Assembly (NCBI RefSeq): GCF_024606345.1
Contig: NZ_JAHHPM010000172.1
Span: forward strand, 1 to 40,495
DNA: 40,495 nt
Direction of reading: 5' to 3'
From: Endozoicomonas sp. YOMI1
GTDB lineage: Bacteria; Pseudomonadota; Gammaproteobacteria; Pseudomonadales; Endozoicomonadaceae
This document shows, in pieces, positions 33,053 to 40,495 of this stretch. Numbering within the stretch: position 1 is the first letter of the stretch; each line of letters opens with the position of its first letter. The notes beneath the pieces were generated by a model. That model was not told where the DNA came from and did not search any database. It was given only the letters and a program-made list of their open reading frames with translations. Made by a program: the position numbers and the translations under genes.

Positions 33053-33258
33053 CCGAAGGCGAATACCGTGTTGGCATCCAATTCAATCCCGCTGGCGATA
33101 CCGATGTGGACGAGATAAAACAGATGGCGGCCGCCCTGATTGACAAAATCGCCGCCTGTGGCAATAACGACCGTTGCACGGCACTGGCACAAACCGCTTT
33201 TGAAGACGGTGCCATGTGGGCGGTGAAATCCATCACCAAGCCAGGCCAGGATAACTGA
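33049..33258 (+). CDS. Small phage protein with a Cys pair, unrecognised
   Basis: A 69-residue ORF (MTEGEYRVGIQFNPAGDTDV...). A helix-rich middle with CGNNDRC could hold a disulfide. In many siphophages a small protein of the Acb2 type (cyclic nucleotide sponge, about 65-75 residues) or a similar short helical protein precedes endolysin genes. The FNPAGDTDVDEIKQMAAALI segment is close in feel to the Acb2 family (formerly hypothetical phage proteins), but I am not certain. It is coupled to DUF3168 and lies two bases before the M15 peptidase. Confidence 0.6.
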   Translation: MTEGEYRVGIQFNPAGDTDVDEIKQMAAALIDKIAACGNNDRCTALAQTAFEDGAMWAVKSITKPGQDN

Positions 33259-33260
33259 CC

Positions 33261-33689
33261 ATGTACCTGCCGCGCCATTTCCAGGCTTATGAACTGGTGC
33301 CGCCGGCCATTTTTGCCAACCGCAAGGACAAGAGCTTTGAACTGATTGACGAGCGGGTGCTGATTACCCTGGATACCCTGCGGGATACCTTTGGCCCCTG
33401 CACCATTAACGATTGGTACTGGAAAGGGCATTTTGAACAATCCGGTTTGCGTACTTCCGATGTTCCAAAATACAGCCCGACCAGCCAGCATACCTTTGGC
33501 CGGGCCATGGATTGTAAATTCAAAGAACAGTCAGCGGCGGATGTCCGCCACCAGGTGATCCAGAACCGGCTGCTGTTTCCCTACATCACATTTATGGAAG
33601 ACGACGTGGACTGGTTCCACTTCGATGTCCGCAATGGTGAACGGATCGTTCTGTGGTCACCCGTGACCGATCAATCCCGGTTGGTTTAA
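33261..33689 (+). CDS. M15 peptidase (Peptidase_M15_3), endolysin-like
   Basis: The protein has 142 residues. Zinc ligands are in SQHTFGRAMDCKF (His, Asp) and VDWFHFDVR (His), with the catalytic region just before. Members cut the L-Ala-D-Glu or D-Ala peptide bonds of peptidoglycan. It may be the endolysin or a tail-linked entry enzyme; its place between tail terminator and tail tube is unusual but known in some siphophages. No signal peptide is seen, so a holin or tail association would be needed. Confidence 0.85.
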   Translation: MYLPRHFQAYELVPPAIFANRKDKSFELIDERVLITLDTLRDTFGPCTINDWYWKGHFEQSGLRTSDVPKYSPTSQHTFGRAMDCKFKEQSAADVRHQVIQNRLLFPYITFMEDDVDWFHFDVRNGERIVLWSPVTDQSRLV

Positions 33690-33725
33690 CGCCCATTTTT
33701 TTGAACTGAACAAAGGAGCCTTACC

Positions 33726-34184
33726 ATGGTTGCATCCACTGTTGCCAAAATTGGCGCTGGCAGTGTCCTGTCGTTTGAAGACCCGGACGCTGCCAACACA
33801 TTTTTACCACTGAATGAAGCACTGAGCATCGGTGCCATCGGCGAACAGGGCGAGTTTGTTGAAACCACACCCATTGCCGCCACTACGCGCACCTATATCC
33901 CCGGTTTAAAAACCCCGCCCGATAAAGAAATCACCGGCAACGACGTACCCGGTGACGCCAACCAGGAAAAATTCCTGGCACTGGCCAAGGCCATGAAAAG
34001 CGTCAACATGAAAGTCGAGCTGGTCAACGGCAGAATTGCCACCTTTACCCTGGTGATGTCCGGCTGGCAAATCAACGAACCCGCTGGCGAAGGGGCACTG
34101 GTCTGGACCGCTTACGGCAAGCAGTCCGGTGACGTGACGTGGACCCTCGCCAGCGCCAAAAGCGCCATGAAGAAAGTCGCATGA
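33726..34184 (+). CDS. Major tail tube protein
   Basis: The protein has 152 residues. EDPDAANTFLPLNEALSIGA, followed by VETTPIAATTRTYIPGLKTP, is the beta-rich pattern of gpV/tail tube-like proteins (phage tail tube protein TTP). ATFTLVMSGWQINEPAGEG is part of the tube fold. AAAGGAG gives a good ribosome binding site eight bases before the ATG. It overlaps the chaperone gene (ATGA). Confidence 0.85.
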   Translation: MVASTVAKIGAGSVLSFEDPDAANTFLPLNEALSIGAIGEQGEFVETTPIAATTRTYIPGLKTPPDKEITGNDVPGDANQEKFLALAKAMKSVNMKVELVNGRIATFTLVMSGWQINEPAGEGALVWTAYGKQSGDVTWTLASAKSAMKKVA

Positions 34185-34513
34185 AACTTACCTCACTGCC
34201 CGCGCTGCTGGAAAACCCGCCGCTGCGCACCACGGTGATCACGCTGGACAACGGTACCGGCTGCCAGATTTATGAATTGCCGATAGCGGTGATTGACCGG
34301 GTGCGCACCATCAGCGAAAACGATGACCAGGTGGATCTGGACGATGTGGTGTATGTCGCTGTTTACGCGTTGGCCGGGCGCAAACCCACGGACCAGGAGC
34401 TGGAAACCGTCAGCGAACGGTTCGGCAGCCGCAGCGTCATGGCCATTTACACCGAAGCGCTGAAATTCAGCCAGCTGTTGCCGGATGCCATTGAGCAGGA
34501 AAAAAAACATTAA
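34181..34513 (+). CDS. Tail assembly chaperone, short form (gpG-like)
   Basis: The unshifted product has 110 residues from ATG 34181 (MKLTSLPALLENPPLRTTVI), ending LPDAIEQEKKH. The helical part, DLDDVVYVAVYALAGRKPTD, is typical of phage tail chaperone G proteins. It lies between tail tube and tape measure and ends in a slippery A run, as in lambda G/GT. It binds tape measure and tube subunits during tail assembly. Confidence 0.82.
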   Translation: MKLTSLPALLENPPLRTTVITLDNGTGCQIYELPIAVIDRVRTISENDDQVDLDDVVYVAVYALAGRKPTDQELETVSERFGSRSVMAIYTEALKFSQLLPDAIEQEKKH

Positions 34514-34698
34514 AGGCCGATGGCTGGAAACGTTTATTGTTCGACTTGGCGTTGCGCCTGCACAAAAGCGTGCAGGAAATCCGGCAACTGCCGTGCAGCG
34601 AGCTGACCGGCTGGATTGCCTATTTCAGCCTGCAGGATGAACCCGAACCCGTCTCTAAACATGATGAATACATCCAGCTTCGCAAGGTACTGGGATAA
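34181..34698 (+). CDS. Tail assembly chaperone, long form by -1 frameshift (gpGT-like)
   Basis: A shift back by one base in the A run 34500-34507 joins the gpG-like frame to a second one with no stop until 34696-34698. The added part is about 62 residues (LKADGWKRLLFDLALRLHKS, then CSELTGWIAYFSLQDEPE), which matches the short T domain (DUF4035-like). The stop overlaps the tape-measure ATG (TAATG). Both frame and stop positions were worked out by hand. The lambda G/GT system is the precedent. Confidence 0.75.
34501..34507 (+). promoter_or_regulatory. Slippery site A-AAA-AAA for -1 frameshift
   Basis: In the zero frame the codons are GAA AAA AAA CAT TAA. The heptamer A AAA AAA is a standard -1 slippery sequence and is followed closely by the zero-frame stop (34511-34513). 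A downstream stimulator structure was not established. Confidence 0.7.
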
Positions 34699-36647
34699 TG
34701 GCTAGAAATCTGCGTATTGCTTCTGTGGTTGTGGACCTGGTGGCCAACAGCGCACGCTATGTTGCCGGTTTGCGTAAAGCCAATCGGGACACGCGTCGTT
34801 ATACGCGCAGCATGCAACGCAGCTTTAATAATCTGTCGCGTAATATCGCTGGCCTGGCCGCCGGTTATCTTGGTTTCTCGGCGGCCATCAACCAGTTCAA
34901 CAAGTCGCTGGCCAACGCCAAAGAAGTCGAGATCATGGCGCAGCTGGCGAGCCAGTCGGTTGAAGCGTTCCAGGCCGCTGCCTACGCCACCAACCAGTAC
35001 GGCATATCCGCTGAAAAACTGGGCGACATCAGCAAGGACGTGCAGGACAAGCTGGGTGACTTTATCGCCACTGGTGGTGGTGAGTTCAAGGACTTCTTTG
35101 AGCAGGTCGCGCCCAAAGTTGGCCTGACCGCTGACCAGTTGCAGGGCTTGTCCGGTCCGGACGTATTGCTGCGGGTAAAAAAAGCCATGGAAGACGCCAA
35201 TGTGCCGATGGAGCAACAAGTCTTTTATTTAGAAGCCATCGCCAACGACGCCAGCAAACTGATACCACTGCTAAAGAACAACGGTGACGCCTATCACCGC
35301 CTGGCACAGGAAGCCCGCGACGCCAACGTCATCATGTCGCAGGCCGACATTACTGCGCTGCGCGAATCGGAAAAAGTGATCAACCGGGTCAGTACCCAGA
35401 TCAGCCGCAGTTTTGCCCGTGGCGTGGCCGGTGCTGCCGAACAAATCGAATGGCTGGGTAATTACGTCTCAAAAATTATGGTGGCCATTGGCGACATCAT
35501 GGACAGCTGGAACGAAGAAACCAACACGCTGGGCGGCACGTTCATTCAATTGGCTGATTTGTTGGAAGAACAACAAAAAATGCAAGCCAAACTGGCCAGC
35601 ATGACCAAAGAGCACGGCGCGGCCAATATCTGGGATGCGTTGTTCGGCGGCCCGACCTATAAACAGGCAGTGCGAAACCGGCTGAAAGAGATTGAAACTG
35701 AAATTGCCCGCCTGCAGGAGAAACGGCATCAATTGCAAATGCCGGTGAAAACGCCGCAACCCGTCTTGCCTGAGCTGAACCTGCCTGGTGCAGGTACGGT
35801 CGGCGTCACCGCAAAAAAAAACGCCGACGAAATCATCAGGGAAAACCAGCGCCTTCTGGACAGCCTGACCCGCACCTTTGCCACCCAGGAACAGCTGATC
35901 AACCAGAATTACCTGAAACAGGTTGAACAGATCGGCACGCTGCAGCTGACCAAAGCGCAGCTGGACAAAGCCGGTTACGACAACTTGCTGCAGCTGCAAA
36001 GTGATTATCTGATCCAGGCCGAGGCGGTGCGCGAAGAAGCGCTGAACCGACTGAAAGAACAGACCAAAACCGCCAACGACGAGCAGGCCACCAGTTTCGA
36101 CGGCCTGGCCATGGCCATCAACGCCAGCACCGATACCATGGCCATGGCCGCCACCGGCTGGGCCAACGGTTTCAGCACCGAGCTGGCCAAGATGGTCACC
36201 CAGGGACAAATGGACTTCGGGCGACTGGCCGAGAGCATTATCAATGACATTTTGCGCATTGCCATCCAGGCCAATATCACCCAGCCATTGCTGCAGGGGC
36301 TTGGACTGGCACAGGCACCGGCACCGGCACCTGCCGCCAAAGCACTCGGTGGCCCGGTCATGCGCGGGCAGACTTACCTGGTGGGCGAAAAAGGCCCGGA
36401 GCTGTTTACCGCCAGCAACAGCGGCAACATCACACCCAACCACAAACTGGGCGGCAACACCCAGGTCAATATCTACACGCAGCCGGGGGAAACCGCCGAA
36501 ACCCGCACCCGGCAAACAGAAAACGGCGACATTGTGGAGGTGTTCATGAAACAGGTGGACAGCCGCATGAATGAGCAAATCAGCCGTGGGCAGGGACTGG
36601 CGCGGACGTTGGAAGGACGGTATGCGCTGTCGCGTAAAAGTTATTGA
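34698..36647 (+). CDS. Tail tape measure protein
   Basis: The protein has 649 residues, long and helical. The N-terminus has the phage TMP start with repeated basic residues. The middle is Ala/Gln-rich coiled coil. STELAKMVTQGQMDFGRLAESI at about 495-515 is the lambda tape-measure C-terminal domain, followed by an Ala/Pro-rich linker (APAPAPAAKALGGPV). The length sets the tail length (roughly 100 nm by the usual 1.5 A per residue). The ATG overlaps the chaperone stop. Confidence 0.92.
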   Translation: MARNLRIASVVVDLVANSARYVAGLRKANRDTRRYTRSMQRSFNNLSRNIAGLAAGYLGFSAAINQFNKSLANAKEVEIMAQLASQSVEAFQAAAYATNQYGISAEKLGDISKDVQDKLGDFIATGGGEFKDFFEQVAPKVGLTADQLQGLSGPDVLLRVKKAMEDANVPMEQQVFYLEAIANDASKLIPLLKNNGDAYHRLAQEARDANVIMSQADITALRESEKVINRVSTQISRSFARGVAGAAEQIEWLGNYVSKIMVAIGDIMDSWNEETNTLGGTFIQLADLLEEQQKMQAKLASMTKEHGAANIWDALFGGPTYKQAVRNRLKEIETEIARLQEKRHQLQMPVKTPQPVLPELNLPGAGTVGVTAKKNADEIIRENQRLLDSLTRTFATQEQLINQNYLKQVEQIGTLQLTKAQLDKAGYDNLLQLQSDYLIQAEAVREEALNRLKEQTKTANDEQATSFDGLAMAINASTDTMAMAATGWANGFSTELAKMVTQGQMDFGRLAESIINDILRIAIQANITQPLLQGLGLAQAPAPAPAAKALGGPVMRGQTYLVGEKGPELFTASNSGNITPNHKLGGNTQVNIYTQPGETAETRTRQTENGDIVEVFMKQVDSRMNEQISRGQGLARTLEGRYALSRKSY

Positions 36648-36723
36648 GTCGCAGCCAGACGCCACAAAGATATTTGTGTAGCCTGAAAGACCATTTGCGC
36701 GGCATCAAGTAAAAGGTCAGCCA

Positions 36724-37056
36724 CTAATTCAGCGACTGACGCAACGCGTCATTAATAAACTGGTTCAGGCTGCGGTTGCTGGCGGCAGCGGCCACACTGG
36801 CGGATTCGTGCAGGTCCGGGTCAATGCGCAGGTTCAGCTTGCCGGAAAAAGCCTTGCGCGGTTCAATGTTTTCCTCTTTGCAGGCGTCCAGAAACACCTT
36901 CAAGGAAACCTTGCCTTCCTGGTGCAGGCTTTTGACATCCGCAGCGTAAAAATCCGCGCCGCCGTTCAGGCCAACAAATTCACCACGGAACAAGTCAATC
37001 TCCGGATCGTAAGTAATGACGGCGATATAGCCGTTAATGTTCATCTGGTTAATCAT
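36724..37056 (-). CDS. hicB: HicB-like antitoxin (second pair)
   Basis: The protein has 110 residues from ATG 37056. MINQMNINGYIAVITYDPEI and DLFRGEFVGLN are the HicB N-terminal domain. FSGKLNLRIDPDLHESASVAAAA, then NRSLNQFINDALRQS, is the Arc/ribbon-helix-helix DNA-binding end. The upstream frame continues to 37083, but 37056 is better since its ATG overlaps the hicA stop (ATGA). Unlike the first pair it follows the classical HicB layout. Confidence 0.88.
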   Translation of the reverse strand: MINQMNINGYIAVITYDPEIDLFRGEFVGLNGGADFYAADVKSLHQEGKVSLKVFLDACKEENIEPRKAFSGKLNLRIDPDLHESASVAAAASNRSLNQFINDALRQSLN

Positions 37057-37307
37057 GGCGTCACTCCGTTGTTTTCCAGCCACCGGCGGATACTGGCCAC
37101 CGCGCCCTTGTCGGTATCCGGTGACGGGTGTGGGCGGTGAAAGATCCGCACCTCATCGAACAGCACCACCTTGACCCGGCTTCCTTCACGTTCTTCGATC
37201 CGGGCACCAAGGGCAATAAACAGGCTTTCAATATCCGCCCAGTGAATGCTGCCGCTGACCGGCTTGGCAAAGAGCTTGCGCAGTGTCGTGGCATGCTTCT
37301 TTTTCAT
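37053..37307 (-). CDS. hicA: HicA-like mRNA interferase toxin (second pair)
   Basis: The protein has 84 residues: HATTLRKLFAKPVSGSIHWADIESLF, then ALGARIEEREGSRVKVVLF, then RIFHRPHPSPDTDKGAVASI, whose His-rich segment holds the catalytic region of HicA. The sequence is clearly different from the first HicA in the window, so this is not a recent copy. The pair sits on the minus strand between the tape measure and the minor tail genes. Confidence 0.88.
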   Translation of the reverse strand: MKKKHATTLRKLFAKPVSGSIHWADIESLFIALGARIEEREGSRVKVVLFDEVRIFHRPHPSPDTDKGAVASIRRWLENNGVTP

Positions 37308-37336
37308 TTTCTTAATTCATAACAGTGTAGCCGCGA

Positions 37337-37357
37337 TAGTACCGGATTTCAGTACTA
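37337..37357. promoter_or_regulatory. Candidate hicAB operator (second pair)
   Basis: TAGTAC at 37337-37342 and GTACTA at 37352-37357 are perfect inverse copies with a 9-base spacer, 30-50 bases before hicA. Likely a HicB binding site in the divergent region between hicA and the tail genes; inferred. Confidence 0.4.
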
Positions 37358-37376
37358 CTGACAATGAACCGTTGAT

Positions 37377-37727
37377 ATGGCCTATTACCCACCGGCCCTG
37401 CCTGACCCGATGGCAGGCAGCACCTTTGAAACCGCCGAACACCGCCTGACCAGCGAAGGTGATATATCGCCGCGCAGTCGGATACTCAATCCGAACCACC
37501 GCCAGACCCTGCAACTGAGCTGGACCCTGACCGAGCAGCAATTCCGGATTTTTGAAGCCTGGCACCGCTGGCGATTGCACGACGGCGTGTCCCGGTTTGA
37601 TATTGACTGGTGTGGCCGACCGGGCCGGGCACGGTTCATTGCGCCGGTGCAGGCCAGCCTGAACGGTGACAGCTGGTCGCTGTCCACCGAAGCCGAGATT
37701 GATTATGCAGTTTCCGCCGTCTATTGA
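37377..37727 (+). CDS. Minor tail protein, small
   Basis: The protein has 116 residues: MAYYPPALPDPMAGSTFETA start, then LNPNHRQTLQLSWTLTEQQF and a DGVSRFDIDWCGRPGRARFI segment. The pattern is that of small beta-rich proteins placed after the tape measure in some siphophages, where they bind the tail tip. The family name is not certain. It overlaps the next gene by 23 bases. Confidence 0.6.
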   Translation: MAYYPPALPDPMAGSTFETAEHRLTSEGDISPRSRILNPNHRQTLQLSWTLTEQQFRIFEAWHRWRLHDGVSRFDIDWCGRPGRARFIAPVQASLNGDSWSLSTEAEIDYAVSAVY

Positions 37728-38178
37728 CCTGTGCCGCAGTGGCTACAGCCGCAACCTGAAAGGCGAGCAGACGCCGCAAACCTTTGATGCCTGGCAGCGG
37801 CAGCGGCGCAAGGTGCGCAGGCGGGGAGTCATTGACACGGTGTGCTGGATTGTTACCAAAGAACAGTGCGGCCAGCTGGAGCAGTTTCACCGACGGGCCA
37901 GTGGTGATTATTTTGAGATCAACCTGCCGGCCTATACCGGCCAAACTACCATCATCGCCCGATTCGATGGCCCGCTGACCATCAATCCGGTGCGCGACCA
38001 TTTTGAAATCACTGCCAGTCTTTACATCCCAAAGCCGAAGATTATGTCCAGCAATGAACTCGATAACGCGCTGCTAAAAGCCATTGGCGTCACCAACAGT
38101 TTTTACCAATTGCCACTGCATAAATTTGTTAATGAACAATGGGCATTACAGTTTACAGGAATTAGCGGGCCTGTTTGA
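37705..38178 (+). CDS. Minor tail protein with abnormal C-terminus
   Basis: The protein has 157 residues from ATG 37705 (MQFPPSIDLCRSGYSRNLKG). The first 115 residues parallel the preceding gene (FEITASLYIPKPKIMSS near the end), suggesting paralogous tail proteins. The last 40 residues (NALLKAIGVTNSFYQLPLHK...) overlap the next gene in another frame and may be a read-through into a deletion joint. The overlap of 47 bases with the tail-tip ORF supports a rearrangement here. Confidence 0.55.
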   Translation: MQFPPSIDLCRSGYSRNLKGEQTPQTFDAWQRQRRKVRRRGVIDTVCWIVTKEQCGQLEQFHRRASGDYFEINLPAYTGQTTIIARFDGPLTINPVRDHFEITASLYIPKPKIMSSNELDNALLKAIGVTNSFYQLPLHKFVNEQWALQFTGISGPV

Positions 38179-40483
38179 TTCACGCGGCGATAAATTTGAC
38201 GGGCGGTTTGATACCGGGCAATCCCTGTGGGAGGCACTGGGCAAGATTGGCCAGGTGTGCCGCAGTGGACCGGTGCGTCAGGGCAACCTGATCCGGTTTA
38301 TCCGCGACCAGCAGATCGACACACCGTCGCAGGTATTCGGCATGGCCAACATGACCGATTTCAGTGTGGACTATGTCATGCACGACGACCGCACCGCCGA
38401 CGCGGTCAAGGTCACCTACTGGGACGAAAAGCGCGACTACTCGGAAACCACCATTACCTGCCAGCTGCCCAACGACACCGCCGACAACCCGCAGGAGATT
38501 ACGCTGTTTGGTTGTACCCAGTATCAGCAAGCCTGGCGCGAAGGCATGTACCTGGCGGCCAGCAACCGCGAACGGCGGCAGATGGTCAGCTGGACCACCG
38601 GGCTGGAAGGGCATATACCGACCTTTGGTGACCTGGTCATCATTAACCACGATTTAATGGGCGCAGGCCAGCAGTTCGGTGGCATTGTCGAAGCAGTGGA
38701 GGGCGCGGTGCTGACCCTGTCCAGCGACGTGGCTATGACCGGTGAACACTGGTACTGCATCCTGCGCGACCGCCAGGGCAAACCCTCTGCGCCGCTGTCC
38801 ATCGAGGCCGTTGCACCCAATCAAGTGCGGGTGCTGGACACGCTGCCCTATATAGAAGAAGACACCAGCCGTGAGCCGACGCACTATTTAATCGGGCAGG
38901 GTGCCAAGGTCAGCTGGCCGGTCAAGGTCACCGCCATTACGCCGGAAGCGGACAACAGGATCACCATTGCCGGCTGCATTGAATCCGAGTTTGTCCACAG
39001 TGTTGACCAGGGCGTGCTGCCACCGCCACCGCCGGAGGTGAAACCGCCACCGCCGGGGCTGGTGATCAACAACCTGCTGGCTACCCAGGGCGGCACGCTT
39101 CAGGCACCGGTGATCTTTCTGTCCTGGGACATGGCCGTGGGGGCGGACCGTTATGTGATTGAGTACAGCACCGACGGTCGGCAGACCTGGCAACCGGCGG
39201 GCAGTGGCCAGTCGTTTATCAACCAGCACGAATTCACCGCTGAAGCGGGCCTGCTGACCTGCCGTGTGGCGGCCGTTGGGGCTATCCGGGGGGAATGGGC
39301 CGAGATTTCGGTGAATGCCGGTGGCGACTTTGATACGCCGGGCCAGGTGCAGCCAGTGCTGGTTGAACCGTTCACCGGCGATGCCTTGAAAGTACGCTGG
39401 GACCCGCAACCAGCGGCGGCGCGTTACATAGTGCGCGTTATCAGCCGTGGCACCGGTGTGCGGTCGTTGTATCTTGAACGCAACATTACCCAATACAGCT
39501 ACCACTACACCGACGCACAGCAAGACGCGGCCGGACGCACCCTGACCGTGCGGGTCGCGGCGGAAAATGGCAACGGGGTATTGGGTGCGTATGGTGAGCT
39601 CACGGCCACCAATCCGCCGCCGGATGTGCCAAATAATGTCGAGGTGACCGGGCTGCTGAATACCCTCATGGTGCAGTGCCGTCATCCGAAGGACACCGAT
39701 CTGCGTGAACTGCGGGTGTATGGTGAACAACGCTCTGGCTTCAAGCCGTCATCGGGCAATTTGCTGGCTACGTCGCCGAATGCGCTGTTGAGTGTGCCGG
39801 TTCCGGTTAACACGCAGTGGTGGGTGCGGTTGGCGTGGGTGGACCAGTGGAGCGCGACTGATCTGAATTTTAGTGGTGAGTTTGAAGCCGAAGCCCGGCA
39901 AATTACTGAAACCGAGATTGGGCCGAACAGCATCAGTACGCCGATGCTTAAGGCGAATGCCGTGACAGCGGACGAGATCGCGGCTAACACCATTACTGGT
40001 AATGAAATCAGTTCGGCCACGACAATTACAGCGGGCACTGGTAAAAACACCGCAGGCATGAATGGCGATGAAACGCCTGGCATGAAAAGTATAAGATTCT
40101 GGGCTGGTGCTGATGCTGACAATATACAGAAAGCGCCTTTTAAGGTTTATAAAACAGGTAAACTGCACAGCGCCAATGGTGTTATTGACGGAACTTTTTA
40201 TGTGGGTGATGGAAACGAATTAGCCGGTTTTTCAGGCATTGGGTCAGACGTGCGAATATGGGCTGGTGATAATAATAAGGATGTGGCACCGTTCAAGGTA
40301 TTTCAGGATGGAACCTTGTACGCCCAGAAAGGTGAATTCGAAGGCAGTGTTTATGCAGACCATATTATTGGTGATGTGTATAAAACGTATTTGATCAATA
40401 CATCTTCACGTTCATTTGGTACATCATGGGGTGTAATTAAAAGTGTTCACCAGCAAAAATCTGCCCATAAAACGCAAATATAG
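38132..40483 (+). CDS. Tail-tip/host-specificity protein (gpJ-like), N-terminus missing
   Basis: The protein has 783 residues from ATG 38132; a TTG at 38084 is also possible. It starts inside the tip domain (HYSLQELAGLFDSRGDKFDG), where full-length relatives have several hundred residues before it. It continues with the beta-rich tip core, a Pro-rich linker (PPPPPEVKPPPPG, about residues 298-312), two fibronectin III-like domains (VIEYSTDGRQTWQPAGSG; AARYIVRVISRG), and a DUF1983-like C-terminal section (SISTPMLKANAVTADEIAAN). The tail tip recognises the host. The C-terminus may continue in another frame, since the ending (HQQKSAHKTQI) does not look like a domain end and the window closes 12 bases on. 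Confidence 0.72.
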   Translation: MNNGHYSLQELAGLFDSRGDKFDGRFDTGQSLWEALGKIGQVCRSGPVRQGNLIRFIRDQQIDTPSQVFGMANMTDFSVDYVMHDDRTADAVKVTYWDEKRDYSETTITCQLPNDTADNPQEITLFGCTQYQQAWREGMYLAASNRERRQMVSWTTGLEGHIPTFGDLVIINHDLMGAGQQFGGIVEAVEGAVLTLSSDVAMTGEHWYCILRDRQGKPSAPLSIEAVAPNQVRVLDTLPYIEEDTSREPTHYLIGQGAKVSWPVKVTAITPEADNRITIAGCIESEFVHSVDQGVLPPPPPEVKPPPPGLVINNLLATQGGTLQAPVIFLSWDMAVGADRYVIEYSTDGRQTWQPAGSGQSFINQHEFTAEAGLLTCRVAAVGAIRGEWAEISVNAGGDFDTPGQVQPVLVEPFTGDALKVRWDPQPAAARYIVRVISRGTGVRSLYLERNITQYSYHYTDAQQDAAGRTLTVRVAAENGNGVLGAYGELTATNPPPDVPNNVEVTGLLNTLMVQCRHPKDTDLRELRVYGEQRSGFKPSSGNLLATSPNALLSVPVPVNTQWWVRLAWVDQWSATDLNFSGEFEAEARQITETEIGPNSISTPMLKANAVTADEIAANTITGNEISSATTITAGTGKNTAGMNGDETPGMKSIRFWAGADADNIQKAPFKVYKTGKLHSANGVIDGTFYVGDGNELAGFSGIGSDVRIWAGDNNKDVAPFKVFQDGTLYAQKGEFEGSVYADHIIGDVYKTYLINTSSRSFGTSWGVIKSVHQQKSAHKTQI

Positions 40484-40495
40484 GCAATACTTGTC

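Larger units (their letters stand above)
20390..40495 (+). mobile_element. HK97-like siphophage prophage, partial (continues past the window)
   Basis: The order is antisense-RNA immunity locus, early genes, terminase, portal, protease, capsid, connectors, neck, tail tube, chaperones, tape measure and tail tip: the standard HK97-type siphophage plan, nearly all on the plus strand. The left limit is placed between cydA and the C4-like locus; the right limit is outside the window. No integrase, repressor or replication gene is found here. A truncated terS and an N-terminally shortened tail-tip gene point to a defective prophage. Confidence 0.8.

Noticed and set aside
35469-36665. Minus-strand ORF of 398 codons
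   Set aside because: Antisense to the tape measure; Gly/Leu/Val-rich frame pattern of shadow ORFs in G+C-rich coding DNA, with no domain.
1-40495. CRISPR array, tRNA or rRNA genes, insertion sequences
   Set aside because: No regularly spaced repeats, cloverleaf sequences, ribosomal RNA stretches or transposase genes were recognised on reading both strands.

Overview
Gammaproteobacterial chromosome segment. The resident genes are cydA-cydB-cydX (17405-20289, minus strand), encoding cytochrome bd oxidase. Two mobile regions flank them. The organism cannot be named from the sequence; a marine gammaproteobacterium (Oceanospirillales-like) is only a guess from codon use and gene style. REGION 1 (about 110-17464) is a genomic island integrated in the 3' end of cydX. 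Identical 18-bp direct repeats lie at 110-127 and 17447-17464. The right copy codes for the conserved Met-Trp-Tyr-Glu-Phe-His segment of CydX. The left copy is followed by the displaced original end of cydX (77-127). The island carries a frameshifted tyrosine recombinase (290-1490), an Abi_2-type HEPN protein, a ParD/ParE-type toxin-antitoxin pair with a perfect 18-bp palindromic operator, and a small unrecognised gene. It then carries a long leftward block of defence genes (3707-16977): a PLD-like/SNF2-type helicase, a DUF4391 protein, type III Mod and Res, a type II Zorya system (ZorA, ZorB, ZorE), and a GIY-YIG/DUF4357 protein. The closing 400 bp hold inverted and direct repeats that may be recombinase or excisionase sites. 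REGION 2 (17405-20289) is the cydABX operon. CydX keeps its reading frame but has an island-supplied C-terminus. REGION 3 (about 20390-40495, running off the window) is an HK97-like siphophage prophage read rightward. It opens with a P4 CI / P1 C4-type antisense RNA locus: a promoter-like sequence, a sense repeat, a terminator, a structured RNA carrying the complementary strand of the repeat, and a second copy of the repeat. Next come small early ORFs (one frameshifted), a membrane protein with a C-terminal winged-helix-like end preceded by helically phased AT-rich repeats, and a HicAB pair. The head module follows: HNH, TerS remnant, TerL, portal, S14 protease, capsid and connectors. A KilA-N gene and a three-gene minus-strand cassette of small membrane proteins plus an HTH protein interrupt the neck genes. 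The tail module has gp10-like, DUF3168, M15 peptidase, tail tube and G/GT chaperones joined by a -1 frameshift, then the tape measure. A second HicAB pair, two small tail proteins and a tail-tip protein lacking its N-terminus complete the window. The truncated terS, the shortened tail-tip gene and the absence of integrase, repressor or replication genes here suggest a defective prophage, though genes beyond the window cannot be judged.
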